Below, piece after piece: positions 17,473 to 26,651 of a stretch of 49,843 bases of DNA. A program made the translations under genes and the position numbers. The notes below the pieces were generated by a model. It was given only the letters and a program-made list of their open reading frames with translations, did no database searches and was not told the origin of the DNA. The stretch comes from HGM10611 sp964384805 (GTDB taxonomy: Bacteria; Bacillota_I; Bacilli_A; ML615J-28; CAG-313), in assembly GCA_964384805.1 (NCBI GenBank), contig CAYLLO010000006.1, forward strand, positions 1 through 49,843. Reading direction: 5' to 3'. Each line of letters starts with the position of its first letter. The stretch's first letter is position 1.

Positions 17473-19944
17473 ATGATTAGACTAGAAAATGTTAATAAGT
17501 ATTACCAATCAGGTAGTGAAAAAATCCATGCAATTAAAAACCTAAATATTACTTTTCCTGATAAAGGTTTAGTATTCATTTTAGGACCTTCTGGATGTGG
17601 TAAATCAACTCTTTTAAATATGCTTGGAGGTCTTGATAAACCTGATGATGGAGCTATTTATATTGAAAATCGGGACATTAAGACTTTTTCAAATAGCGAT
17701 TTAAATAATTATCTAAATAGTTATTTAGGTTTTGTTTTTCAAGAATATAATATTTTAAAAGATTTAAATCTTTATCAAAATATCAGTTTACCATTAGAAA
17801 TGCAAAATTATTCTAAAAAAGAAATTAAAGAACGAGTTGATAAAATTTTAATTGAAGTAGGACTCGAAGCATATCGAAAGCGAAAAATTAATCAATTATC
17901 TGGTGGACAACGTCAAAGAATTGCGATTGCGAGAGCATTAATAAAAAATCCTAAAATGATTATTGCCGATGAACCAACAGGTAACCTTGATGCTTCTACT
18001 TCTAGTAGTATCTTTGAAATTTTTAAAAATCTTTCTAAAGATCGTTTAATTATCATTGTCTCTCATGATGAAGAATCTGCATATGAGTATGGTGATCGTA
18101 TTATTCATATTAGTGATGGTGAACTCATCAAAGATACTAATCCAGGTTTAGTATCTACTAAAACGGAAGAGTTAGTTCTTAAAAAGGCTTCGGTTCCAAT
18201 ATCAACTAGCATCAAACTTTCACTTAAAAATGTCTGGAAGAAACGTTTCCGTTTCTTAATTATGACCATCATTTGTGCCTTATCACTTGCTTTTTTAAGT
18301 TTTACCATTGAATTATCTGATGATAAATTACGTCAAAATATTTATACTGCGGTAGAAGCAGGATATACTTATACAACAATTCAAAAAGCAACTAAGCTTC
18401 CGAAAGATTATGTTAAAACCAGTTTCTATGATGATTATATTGGTAATTCTTTACCTCTAAACTCATATGAAACAATTAAAACAACTTATCCTAATTTAAC
18501 TGTACACCAATATCAAAATGTTAATATCGATTTAGTCGGTAAAGATGCCGAACGTGCTAATAATTTTTATAAAGGTTCAGTTGAGTATTTAGTAAAATAT
18601 GACCCAACTAATAGTTATCAACTAGTTGCAGGACGTTTACCTATAGACAATAATCACGAAATATTAGTTACTGATTATTTAATTAGTATGTTTGATTACT
18701 ATAATTTATATGGTGATATCAATATTAATACCGATTATCTTGGTAAATATATTCAACTTTCCTCTAATACTCTTTATAAAATTACGGGTATTTTAGAAAC
18801 CGATTATCAAAAATGGTCAGAATTTTCTAAAGAAGAAAATGTTGACACTACTTATAAACTAAATTATCCGTATACCAATGACTACAAAATGATGAATGCC
18901 TTTTATCTAACTGAAAGTGATTTTGAAATTGAAAAAAGTTTAAATAATCCTAGTATCGTCAAACTAAATGATTACATTGAAGGATTCGAAATTAGTTATG
19001 GAAGTGAGTCAACAGATGTTAAAGAATACGCTTTTACATCAAATGCTCAAACCCTTATTCAAGTTCAATGGTTACGCTGGGGAAGACTTATAAAATATGA
19101 TATTGGTCGTTTACCAAAGACTAGTGATGAGATAGTAATCCCCTTAGATTTAGCTAGAACCTTATTTACTGACCTTTCTTTAAATCTTGGTAATGCTCAG
19201 TTATTCTATAATGAATTTCTAACGTATATTAACAATAAAGAAATTACTTTATCAATCATTAATAATAACACTAATATAAAAACAGAAAGGAAATATAAAA
19301 TTGTTGGTCTAACTAGCACATCTAACACTTTAATGACTACTGATGAAGGTGTTAATAATATTTTCCAATATTTTAATGAACAAAATGAATTTTTAATGGC
19401 CGAACTTCCTAAAAATAAAGAAACAGCTTATAAATTATTTAATCAAGTATATAATAATGGTGAAGGTTATATTTTAAATGTTTGGGCTTATCGAGATGAT
19501 ATTGATTCATTCACTATTGATCCTTTCATCGATTTATTATCTAAAGTCGGTTTATTTGTGTTTGCGGTATTCACAATTGGGATTTTATGGACGATTATCA
19601 CAATTGATATTGTAGATTCTAAAAAAGAAATTGGGATCTTCCGCTCAATTGGTTTAAGCGGATTTAAAGTTTCACTAATCTTCATTTTTCAAACTTTAAT
19701 TGTTTGTTTAATTGCTTATGGTATTGCTTTAATAGCTGGTAATTACGCTATTAATTTATATAACGGAACATTAATGGATGATTTAGCGTTAATTCATTTA
19801 TCAATGTATATGATGACTTATCGTTCACCTATCTTCTTAATAATCTTCTTAATAATCATCACGACTATCGCAATGTTTGTTCCATTATATAAAATAATGT
19901 CACAAAAAATAATCGATGTTATTAGTGAAAGAGATAGTTTATAA
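17473..19944 (+). CDS. MacB-like ABC transporter, ATPase-FtsX permease fusion (second)
   Basis: An 823-residue paralogue of the preceding protein with the same order: ATPase (Walker A G-P-S-G-C-G-K-S-T, signature L-S-G-G-Q-R-Q-R, Walker B I-I-A-D-E-P-T-G-N-L-D), one helix, a large outer domain and three C-terminal helices. Near the third helix both share the phrase S-I/L-G-L-S-G-F-K/R-x-S-L-I, a strong sign of common descent, while the outer domains differ much more. That pattern suits two half-transporters with different external faces. No two-component system, peptide or immunity gene is adjacent that would tell the substrate. Confidence 0.88.
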   Translation: MIRLENVNKYYQSGSEKIHAIKNLNITFPDKGLVFILGPSGCGKSTLLNMLGGLDKPDDGAIYIENRDIKTFSNSDLNNYLNSYLGFVFQEYNILKDLNLYQNISLPLEMQNYSKKEIKERVDKILIEVGLEAYRKRKINQLSGGQRQRIAIARALIKNPKMIIADEPTGNLDASTSSSIFEIFKNLSKDRLIIIVSHDEESAYEYGDRIIHISDGELIKDTNPGLVSTKTEELVLKKASVPISTSIKLSLKNVWKKRFRFLIMTIICALSLAFLSFTIELSDDKLRQNIYTAVEAGYTYTTIQKATKLPKDYVKTSFYDDYIGNSLPLNSYETIKTTYPNLTVHQYQNVNIDLVGKDAERANNFYKGSVEYLVKYDPTNSYQLVAGRLPIDNNHEILVTDYLISMFDYYNLYGDININTDYLGKYIQLSSNTLYKITGILETDYQKWSEFSKEENVDTTYKLNYPYTNDYKMMNAFYLTESDFEIEKSLNNPSIVKLNDYIEGFEISYGSESTDVKEYAFTSNAQTLIQVQWLRWGRLIKYDIGRLPKTSDEIVIPLDLARTLFTDLSLNLGNAQLFYNEFLTYINNKEITLSIINNNTNIKTERKYKIVGLTSTSNTLMTTDEGVNNIFQYFNEQNEFLMAELPKNKETAYKLFNQVYNNGEGYILNVWAYRDDIDSFTIDPFIDLLSKVGLFVFAVFTIGILWTIITIDIVDSKKEIGIFRSIGLSGFKVSLIFIFQTLIVCLIAYGIALIAGNYAINLYNGTLMDDLALIHLSMYMMTYRSPIFLIIFLIIITTIAMFVPLYKIMSQKIIDVISERDSL

Positions 19945-19946
19945 CA

Positions 19947-19971
19947 AAAGGACCTTATTAAAAGGTCCTTT
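19947..19971. terminator. bidirectional terminator
   Basis: AAAGGACC (19947-19954) pairs with GGTCCTTT (19964-19971). It lies between two convergent genes. T-rich sequence follows on the + strand and a shorter T run on the minus strand. Confidence 0.85.
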
Positions 19972-19974
19972 ATT

Positions 19975-21996
19975 TTATGCTTTGTAAAAAATATATACTC
20001 CAACATCTTTTATTTCTAAATTAGTAAGTAGTCGATTGGTAGGTTTTAATCCCTCAAAAATTAGCGTTACAGGCTTTTCATATTCAAAATAATCGATCAG
20101 CTTATTGTTTTTAAAAATTACTCCTAGTTTATCAATTTCATATAATAATGTATTATTAGGAGTAACTTTTACAACTAACTTATCATCTATAAGATCAGGA
20201 TTATTTATTTTATAAATTTCTTCTTTTTGTCTAAAAGCTATAAAATACTTTAAGGCTTCAATAATAGTTTGATAATTATCAACATTATCATAAGATAAAC
20301 CATTAATCTCTAATCCCAAATTATAGGTATTATCAATTCCTTGTTTGCTACGCATCAATTCTTGACCTGCATGAAGAAATGGAACACCGATAGATAAAAT
20401 CACTAACCCCAAACTTAAAATAACATACTTTTCAAAATCTTCAACTTGTAAATCAACTAAATCTTGTTTTAGTTTATCAAAAAAAGTTAAATTATCATGA
20501 CACTCAATATAATTAATACTTTGACTAGGTCTTTCAAGTAGAAAGCCTTTAGAAGCTGATCCTTTGATTACTTCCATAACATTTTTTAAATTATCATTTT
20601 GATTATAAATAAATCCTCGATTATTGAATGGTTCACCACGCATTAAATTTCGAAACATATCATTAAAAAAGGCATAATTGGGTAGAGCCCAACTATTATT
20701 AATGGTTGAACGTTTAGTTTCTGGTAATCCTGTTGACAAATTCCAACCTTCTCCATAAAGCATTATATTAGGTTTAATACTCAACAATTCTTTTCTTGCA
20801 ATTATTAAAGTTTCATAATCAAGCAATCCCATTAAATCAAATCTAAATCCGTCTATTCCATAATTCGTAACCCAATGTTTTAAAGAATCGATAATAAATT
20901 TACGATTCATTCTACGTTCACTAGCCAAATCAGTTCCACATCCTGAACCATTAGTAATAAATCCTTGATAATCCGTACGATAAACATATCCTGGAACTAA
21001 AACATTTAATGAGAATGTTTGGGCAATATAAACATGATTATAAACAACATCTAAATTAATTAATAAACCATGATGATGTATTTCATCAACCATTTTTTTT
21101 ATTTCATTTAAACGATTATATGGGTCATTAGGTAGTGTAGCATACCATCCCGTAGGAACATTAAATTCCACAGGATTATACCCCCAATTGTATAAAACCT
21201 CCTTATTACCTTCTGAAATACCTCCAAAAGCATTAAGAGGCATAATTTGTAAATGAGTAACCCCTAAATTTTTAATATAAGATAATTTATCTATTAAAGC
21301 CAAATAACTACTAGCCTCTTTTTTAATATTTACATCTTTTAAATGTAATTCATAAATAATTGCTTCTAAATAATTACCACTAAAACTATTACCTTGATAC
21401 TTCATTTGATAAGTTTTAGCTAAATCAACCACATAATTCTCTTCAGAATCGGTATTTGATGCCAAAGCATATGGATCAAGGGTACGCTTAAATTCTGAAT
21501 CTATCCGTACTTCATAATGATAACGATATCGTTCATAATCACCTAGCAACTTTAATTCCCATAACCCTTGATTAAGATAATTTAAATGTTCAATAACTTC
21601 CTCTTCTTTACTTAGGACTAGTTTAATTTCTTTAGCAACTGGTGACCAAACTCTAAAAATAGTATAATCTTGATGATATTCAACCCCTAATGGTCCATCA
21701 TAATAATTTTCTACATCAAAACGCTCAGTACGCATTATTTGTCCCAAATCAAGATGAATTTTTAAATCTTGTTGAAGATTAATATAATAATCTCGATGTA
21801 AAAGAATACGGCCTTTAAACGTCGTATTAATATGAAATGTTTCACCAAATTGTTCAATTTTAAAAACAAAAAGTTTTAATCGATCAAGTCCATTTTCAAT
21901 ATATAATTCATCAACATCTATTAACGACATTTCTGATTCATGAATAATTAATTTAATATAATGATAATCTTCAATATAAGCTTTACTTAATAACAT
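19975..21996 (-). CDS. pulA: type I pullulanase
   Basis: A 673-residue GH13 debranching enzyme that cleaves alpha-1,6 branch points in pullulan, glycogen or starch fragments. A CBM48-like domain (about 100-170) contains D-G-P-L-G-V and F-R-V-W-S-P-V-A. The family signature Y-N-W-G-Y-N-P is at 269-275 and D-V-V-Y-N-H at 316-321. G-F-R-F-D387 supplies the nucleophile, Y-G-E416-G-W the acid/base and E-C-H-D501-N the third acid. It has no signal peptide, so it acts in the cytoplasm on glycogen or imported oligosaccharides. Residues 1-95 are an extra N-terminal domain seen in Bacillota type I pullulanases. It is a single-gene unit with a GAGGG binding site. Confidence 0.93.
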   Translation of the reverse strand: MLLSKAYIEDYHYIKLIIHESEMSLIDVDELYIENGLDRLKLFVFKIEQFGETFHINTTFKGRILLHRDYYINLQQDLKIHLDLGQIMRTERFDVENYYDGPLGVEYHQDYTIFRVWSPVAKEIKLVLSKEEEVIEHLNYLNQGLWELKLLGDYERYRYHYEVRIDSEFKRTLDPYALASNTDSEENYVVDLAKTYQMKYQGNSFSGNYLEAIIYELHLKDVNIKKEASSYLALIDKLSYIKNLGVTHLQIMPLNAFGGISEGNKEVLYNWGYNPVEFNVPTGWYATLPNDPYNRLNEIKKMVDEIHHHGLLINLDVVYNHVYIAQTFSLNVLVPGYVYRTDYQGFITNGSGCGTDLASERRMNRKFIIDSLKHWVTNYGIDGFRFDLMGLLDYETLIIARKELLSIKPNIMLYGEGWNLSTGLPETKRSTINNSWALPNYAFFNDMFRNLMRGEPFNNRGFIYNQNDNLKNVMEVIKGSASKGFLLERPSQSINYIECHDNLTFFDKLKQDLVDLQVEDFEKYVILSLGLVILSIGVPFLHAGQELMRSKQGIDNTYNLGLEINGLSYDNVDNYQTIIEALKYFIAFRQKEEIYKINNPDLIDDKLVVKVTPNNTLLYEIDKLGVIFKNNKLIDYFEYEKPVTLIFEGLKPTNRLLTNLEIKDVGVYIFYKA

Positions 21997-22045
21997 AACT
22001 TTACCCTCAATAATTATTATATCATTTTTGTTAGTTTTTAAAAAT

Positions 22046-22077
22046 AATAATTAAGAAACAAAATATATTTAATTATT
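22046..22077 (-). terminator. possible weak terminator after the radical SAM gene
   Basis: A nine-base A-T-only inverted repeat (22046-22054 with 22069-22077) followed by ATTTTT on the minus strand. It is weak in sequence but in the right place. Confidence 0.35.
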
Positions 22078-22080
22078 ATG

Positions 22081-22923
22081 TTACTTGAACCGATTACGAT
22101 ATGTACATTTTTGACATATCTCATAATCACATTTACCATTTTTTAAATTACCAACAATTTGCTTAAAATTACTATTTTCGATGATATCATGAAGAGTTTG
22201 ATTTTTGACATTACCAAAAGTTGTAGCTCCAGTATTGTCCAAACAACATAAAACTACCTCTCCATTTACTAAAATTCCAATATGAGTAGTTCCTCCTAAA
22301 CATTTACTTTTTTCTAAATTATCCACAACACTATCACTAGGCCACATAAACTCATCTTCAATTGAACAATAAACATGTGGAATTAAAGCTTGGGAATCTA
22401 TAAAATCACGATTATAACATTCTTTAAAATATTTTTTAATAAAATAATTGTATTCAGTTGTTTTATCATTATTTTTATCATTCCAAAGTCTTAGAGAAAC
22501 ATTAGTTTTGCCAATTTTAGCAATTTCATTTAAAAAACCAATTAAAGATTCTAAATAAGTATAAACATCTTCTAAATTTTTAGTAACTAAACTTTGAAGG
22601 GAAATATTTATTCTTAAAATATTACTATATCTTAATAGCTCTTCTTGATATTGTTTTAAAAATTCTCCATTAGTGGTTATTTTTACATTCATATTAATAG
22701 TTTCTAAATAATCTAAAATTTCAATAAAGTTAGGATGCATCAATGGTTCCCCTTTAATATGCAAATACAAACAATTCGTATATTCTTTACACATTAAAAC
22801 GATTTTTTTAAAATCATCTAACTTCATAAACTCCTTTTTTCGATTATCAGTACTACAAAAGGGACATGATAGGTTACAAATGTTCGTTATTTCTAAATAA
22901 ATATGACGAAATCTATTCTTCAT
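22081..22923 (-). CDS. radical SAM/SPASM domain protein
   Basis: A 280-residue protein with the radical SAM cluster motif C-N-L-S-C-P-F-C near the N-terminus, the G-E-P-L-M-H-P motif for SAM binding, and a C-terminal SPASM-like region with C-L-G-G, C-C-L-D and C-D-Y-E-I-C-Q-K-C for auxiliary iron-sulphur binding. SPASM proteins usually modify peptides or proteins (RiPP maturases, anaerobic sulfatase maturases). No precursor peptide or sulfatase is visible nearby. The start is uncertain: ATG 22923, ATG 22941 and TTG 22944 are all in frame without a good Shine-Dalgarno. I chose 22923 because the family usually begins just before the first strand. All options overlap the preceding gene, so translation is probably coupled. 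Confidence 0.85.
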   Translation of the reverse strand: MKNRFRHIYLEITNICNLSCPFCSTDNRKKEFMKLDDFKKIVLMCKEYTNCLYLHIKGEPLMHPNFIEILDYLETINMNVKITTNGEFLKQYQEELLRYSNILRINISLQSLVTKNLEDVYTYLESLIGFLNEIAKIGKTNVSLRLWNDKNNDKTTEYNYFIKKYFKECYNRDFIDSQALIPHVYCSIEDEFMWPSDSVVDNLEKSKCLGGTTHIGILVNGEVVLCCLDNTGATTFGNVKNQTLHDIIENSNFKQIVGNLKNGKCDYEICQKCTYRNRFK

Positions 22924-23467
22924 GTTTTTCAAATTTAGCATCAATTACATTTTCATTGTTTTTATGATGGGAATGATTTTCTTTTCGTTTAAGTTGGTTA
23001 TTACTTACTCTAATATCTATTACTAATTTAATAACTCCCGCAACAACCAATAATATTCCTGAAATTAATACAATTACGTCAATAACTTTATTAACGCCTA
23101 CAAAGATTAAAACTACAGCAATAATATATTTTATTAAATCCTTCTTCAATGTTTCTAACTTATTACTAGAATTAATTAAATCCAATAATAAGAAAACTAG
23201 CATAATTACACCTATAATAGTTCCGATAATATTGAATCCAAAGATAATAATCACAAAACCTAAAATTGTAAAAATAAGTGATTTAATTCCTACATACTTC
23301 ATATTATTTGTAGTAATACTCAATATTGTTGTAGGTAAATAAAACATAATTAAACAAATACCTAATATTAATTGTAACATACTAAGAATTATATTAGTAG
23401 GAATAAAAATTAATATTAATCCTAAAAAAATACTAATAATACCATCTATTTGATAAACTTTTTTCAT
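22913..23467 (-). CDS. DUF308-type membrane protein with His-rich tail
   Basis: A 184-residue protein with about six hydrophobic segments arranged as helix pairs separated by short turns, the pattern of the DUF308/HdeD family. The cytoplasmic C-terminal tail (about 150-184) is charged and contains H-S-H-H-K and H-E-E, which could bind metal. HdeD of enteric bacteria is linked to acid resistance, but that role should not be carried over here. It lies in one operon with a 77-residue membrane protein upstream and overlaps the radical SAM gene downstream by 11 or more bases. Confidence 0.75.
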   Translation of the reverse strand: MKKVYQIDGIISIFLGLILIFIPTNIILSMLQLILGICLIMFYLPTTILSITTNNMKYVGIKSLIFTILGFVIIIFGFNIIGTIIGVIMLVFLLLDLINSSNKLETLKKDLIKYIIAVVLIFVGVNKVIDVIVLISGILLVVAGVIKLVIDIRVSNNQLKRKENHSHHKNNENVIDAKFEKHEE

Positions 23468-23499
23468 ATTGTGTCTCCTTGTCTAATATTTTATATATT

Positions 23500-23529
23500 A
23501 AAATATTGTGGGTTCCCCCACAATATTTT
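23500..23529 (-). terminator. strong hairpin between the 77-residue protein and DUF308 genes
   Basis: A 13-base perfect arm (23500-23512) pairs with 23517-23529 across a four-base loop. The minus strand continues with AT-rich sequence without a pure T run. It may be a leaky terminator that lowers expression of the two downstream genes. Confidence 0.7.
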
Positions 23530-23537
23530 GGATTTCA

Positions 23538-23771
23538 TTAGTCAATCCACCAAATTTTCTTACCCAATAAAACCATAATCAGGTCAATTACCCATAAAAT
23601 AACGAATCCACCACTACATAATAATAATATAGCTAAAATAATTCCTATAATATTTTCCGCTGCTAAGCTTCTAAATAATCTTAATAAGTTAGAATAAATC
23701 CCTAAAAAGAGAGTAAGTAAAACACGAATTAACCATGGTAATCCTTCTAAAGCTTTAACTAAAGATTTCAT
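23538..23771 (-). CDS. small two-helix membrane protein, function unknown
   Basis: A 77-residue protein with two hydrophobic segments (about 14-32 and 41-70) and a Trp-rich end (K-I-W-W-I-D). An AGGAGG site precedes the ATG and a good promoter lies upstream, so it is a real gene. Similar short proteins are widespread in Bacillota with no assigned role. The A-I/L-x-x-W-x-I-D-L-I ending is reminiscent of them, but I cannot name a family. Confidence 0.7.
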   Translation of the reverse strand: MKSLVKALEGLPWLIRVLLTLFLGIYSNLLRLFRSLAAENIIGIILAILLLCSGGFVILWVIDLIMVLLGKKIWWID

Positions 23772-23801
23772 TTTAAATTCCTCCTCGCTACCTATATTTA
23801 T

Positions 23802-23830
23802 ATTATACTATATTGCTAGTGATATTTCAA
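23802..23830 (-). promoter_or_regulatory. promoter of the small membrane protein/DUF308/radical SAM operon
   Basis: On the minus strand TTGAAA (23825-23830) and TATAAT (23802-23807) are 17 bases apart. Confidence 0.78.
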
Positions 23831-23835
23831 ATATT

Positions 23836-26244
23836 TTACCATATTTTTTTCACTTTTTTTACCAAAATTCGTAACGTATTTAAAATTGTCAATAAACAAA
23901 CTCCCACATCAGAGACTACTGCCAAATACATTCCAAAAGAACCTAAAAGATCTAAACCACCAATTATCATTGCTAAAACCTTTATGGTTATAGCAAAAAC
24001 AATATTTTGCATAACAATTTTATGAGTGTATTTCGCAATTACAATACTTGAAGCAATCTTACTTATATCATCATTCATTATCACAACATCTGCTGCCTCT
24101 TTAGCAGAATCAGCTCCTACTCCTCCCATCGCAATTCCTACATCTGCGAGTTTTAAAGATGGCGTATCATTTATTCCATCACCAACAAAGATAACACTTG
24201 TACCCTTTTTCTTTTCATTAATAACTTTTTCCAAGTAACTAAGTTTATCTTGAGGTAATAATGAGGCATAGTATTCATCGATACCGACCTTTTTAGCAAC
24301 TTCTTCGGCTACAAAAATATTATCTCCAGTCAACATAATAGTATTTATATTATATCGTTTTAAAGTTTTAATTAGTGCAGCTGAAGAAGGACGAATTTCA
24401 TCTTTTATAATGATATTTCCTAAATACTTACCATCTAAAGCGGCATAAATAATCGTTCCTGTACTTTTTATTTCTTCAAAATCAATACCATATTTTTTCA
24501 TTAAACTTTCTTTACCAACCAATAGTTGCTTTCCTTGGTATAAGCCCTTTATTCCAAATCCCGATTCCTCTATTACTTCAGAAACTTTTGATTTATCAAT
24601 TTTATCATTATAATGCTCAATAATACTTCTAGCAATTGGGTGATTAGAAAAACATTCAATATGAGCAACAATTTCAATTAGTTCAGCTTTGGTCATTCCT
24701 AAAGGGTTAATATCAGACACATAAAAAATTCCTTTCGTAATCGTTCCTGTTTTATCCAATACTATTGTTGAAACCTTTGTTAAGGCTTCTAAATAATTAC
24801 CACCTTTGACTAAAATACCATTTTTCGATGCTAACCCAATTCCCCCAAAGAAACCTAAAGGAATCGAAATAATTAAGGCACATGGACAAGATATTACTAA
24901 AAACATACACGCCCGATGTAAGTAGTCATAAGCATTTGCACCATCTATCAAAATAGTTGGAACTAAAAAAACTAGTAATGCTAAAATAATAACTATTGGT
25001 GTATAATATTTGGCAAACTTACCGATAAATTCTTCCGTATGTGACTTTTTCATACTTGCTTCTTCTACAAGTTTTAAAACTTTCGTAATAGTCGAATCTT
25101 GATCAGTTGCTGTAACTCTAACTTTTATTACTTCTGATATATTGATGCATCCAGATAATACTTGATCTCCTGGTTTAACAGTTATTGGAATTGATTCACC
25201 AGTTAACATTTGAGTGTTTAAATCGGTAATTCCTTCGACGATAACTCCATCAAGAGGGATTCGTTCTCCAACTTTGACAATTATCTCTTCACCAACTAAT
25301 ACATCTTTAATTTCAACTTTTTCGAAATTAGCCATTGTTACATAATCTACATGAACATCTATTAAAGAGGCAATAGCATCACGACTTTTTCGAATTGCTT
25401 TGGCTTGAAAGAAATCTCCAATTTTAAATAATACAACAACCATTACGGCTTCAATTGGCTCATTAACAATTAATGCTCCTATTGAGGCTAGTAACATTAA
25501 AAAATTTTCATCAAATATTTGACCTTTTAAAATATTTTTTACAGCTTTAATAATTAAAGAAAAGCTAATCATTATATAACTTATAACAAAAATCCAAATT
25601 AAATGTTCTCCTAATTGATTAATTATTTTTAAATAAACTGCCATAACAAAAATAATAAAGCCAATAATTCCTAAAATATAATTAAATACTTTACCACTAG
25701 TCACTTTAAAAATATTGTCTAAAAACTTGATTTCTTCTTTACCATGTCCGCAACAATCATGATGATGACAATGATGACTATCATGATGCTTATGTTCTTC
25801 ACAATGATTAGAAACAATATAAGCATCATTTTCTACTGTTCCAATAACACGATTAACCGTCTCAAAAATTTCAATATTATCCTTATGTTTTATAATTATT
25901 TTTTTATTCATAAAACTAACTTTTGCGTCAATAATATCTTCTTCTTTATTCAAAGCTTCTTCAACTTTCAAAGCACAATTCGGACAATCAATATTTTCAA
26001 AACTGAATTCTTCAGTAATTTCTTCACTTAATTCATGTGATTTGCAGCGACTTAAACTCTTTACTGTATTAATTACTAGTTCCACCTCAGAATCAGACAA
26101 TTCCTTTTCACTAATGATTTCTACTTGTTTAGTATTGTAATTGATATGAACCTCTTGGATAAAATCAATTTTTTGAAGATTATTAGCTAGTGACTTAGCA
26201 CATTGTGGACAAGTCAATTCTTCTAGTTCATATATTTTTTTCAT
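23836..26244 (-). CDS. Zn/Cd/Pb-type heavy-metal P-type ATPase with two HMA domains
   Basis: An 802-residue P1B ATPase that exports soft divalent metals. It has two N-terminal HMA domains with C12-P-Q-C15 and C87-P-N-C90, then a His/Cys-rich linker at about 147-168 (H-K-H-H-D-S-H-H-C-H-H-H-D-C-C). The T-G-E motif is near 349, the metal site is C453-P-C455 and phosphorylation is at D497-K-T-G-T. The N-H-P motif of P1B pumps is present (S-N-H-P-I-A). The last helix has D-V-G-V-C-L-L, as in the Zn/Cd/Pb subgroup. The His-rich linker favours zinc. Regulation is suggested by a palindrome right after the promoter; no ArsR/SmtB-type regulator gene is in the window. Confidence 0.92.
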   Translation of the reverse strand: MKKIYELEELTCPQCAKSLANNLQKIDFIQEVHINYNTKQVEIISEKELSDSEVELVINTVKSLSRCKSHELSEEITEEFSFENIDCPNCALKVEEALNKEEDIIDAKVSFMNKKIIIKHKDNIEIFETVNRVIGTVENDAYIVSNHCEEHKHHDSHHCHHHDCCGHGKEEIKFLDNIFKVTSGKVFNYILGIIGFIIFVMAVYLKIINQLGEHLIWIFVISYIMISFSLIIKAVKNILKGQIFDENFLMLLASIGALIVNEPIEAVMVVVLFKIGDFFQAKAIRKSRDAIASLIDVHVDYVTMANFEKVEIKDVLVGEEIIVKVGERIPLDGVIVEGITDLNTQMLTGESIPITVKPGDQVLSGCINISEVIKVRVTATDQDSTITKVLKLVEEASMKKSHTEEFIGKFAKYYTPIVIILALLVFLVPTILIDGANAYDYLHRACMFLVISCPCALIISIPLGFFGGIGLASKNGILVKGGNYLEALTKVSTIVLDKTGTITKGIFYVSDINPLGMTKAELIEIVAHIECFSNHPIARSIIEHYNDKIDKSKVSEVIEESGFGIKGLYQGKQLLVGKESLMKKYGIDFEEIKSTGTIIYAALDGKYLGNIIIKDEIRPSSAALIKTLKRYNINTIMLTGDNIFVAEEVAKKVGIDEYYASLLPQDKLSYLEKVINEKKKGTSVIFVGDGINDTPSLKLADVGIAMGGVGADSAKEAADVVIMNDDISKIASSIVIAKYTHKIVMQNIVFAITIKVLAMIIGGLDLLGSFGMYLAVVSDVGVCLLTILNTLRILVKKVKKIW

Positions 26245-26267
26245 TTCATCAACTCCTAAATTAATAT

Positions 26268-26283
26268 ATGTTCATATGAACAT
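26268..26283. promoter_or_regulatory. 16-bp palindromic operator of the metal ATPase
   Basis: ATGTTCATATGAACAT is a perfect palindrome located a few bases after the predicted transcription start. On the minus strand an overlapping near-palindrome TGAGCA-AA-TGTTCA extends the array. TGAA/TTCA half-sites are typical of ArsR/SmtB-family metal sensors such as CzrA and CadC, which repress just such pumps. The regulator assignment is inference. Confidence 0.7.
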
Positions 26284-26293
26284 TTGCTCATAC

Positions 26294-26322
26294 ATTATAT
26301 CATTACTTTTTAATAATGTCAA
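26294..26322 (-). promoter_or_regulatory. consensus promoter of the metal ATPase
   Basis: On the minus strand perfect TTGACA (26317-26322) and TATAAT (26294-26299) are 17 bases apart. A full-strength promoter suits control by a repressor bound at 26268-26283. Confidence 0.85.
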
Positions 26323-26591
26323 GAAATATACACACTACAATATATTACCAAACAAAAATTTTAATAATTAAATATTTAATCATCCACACTACATATAAAA
26401 ATTATAACATCAAAGGTTACAAAACTAAAAACAGATCTATTTTTTAAGATATACCGATTCTTATGGCTAGATCTAGTAAAATAATGTAACAAATGCCTTA
26501 TTTTTAACTTCTTTTTTATTAAAAAAATCTAGTTCCTTTAGTAACAAAATATTCTTTCGATTAATGTATTTATTGTTAATGATAAATTAAA
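26323..26591. other. gene-free AT-rich spacer
   Basis: Stops are frequent in all frames and no RBS-start pair of useful length is visible. I recognise no RNA motif or repeat beyond two AGATCTA-type words. Confidence 0.4.
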
Positions 26592-26630
26592 TTAAAAAGG
26601 GGCCAAACCTCATTAGGTTATTACAGCCCC
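26592..26630 (-). terminator. terminator of the TrpXYZ-type operon
   Basis: GGGGC and GCCCC form the base of the hairpin (599-603 and 626-630 of the 26 kb range), with an inner AACCT/AGGTT stem. On the minus strand it runs into TTTTTAATTT. Confidence 0.82.
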
Positions 26631-26651
26631 ATATTTTTATATTCAAAATTT

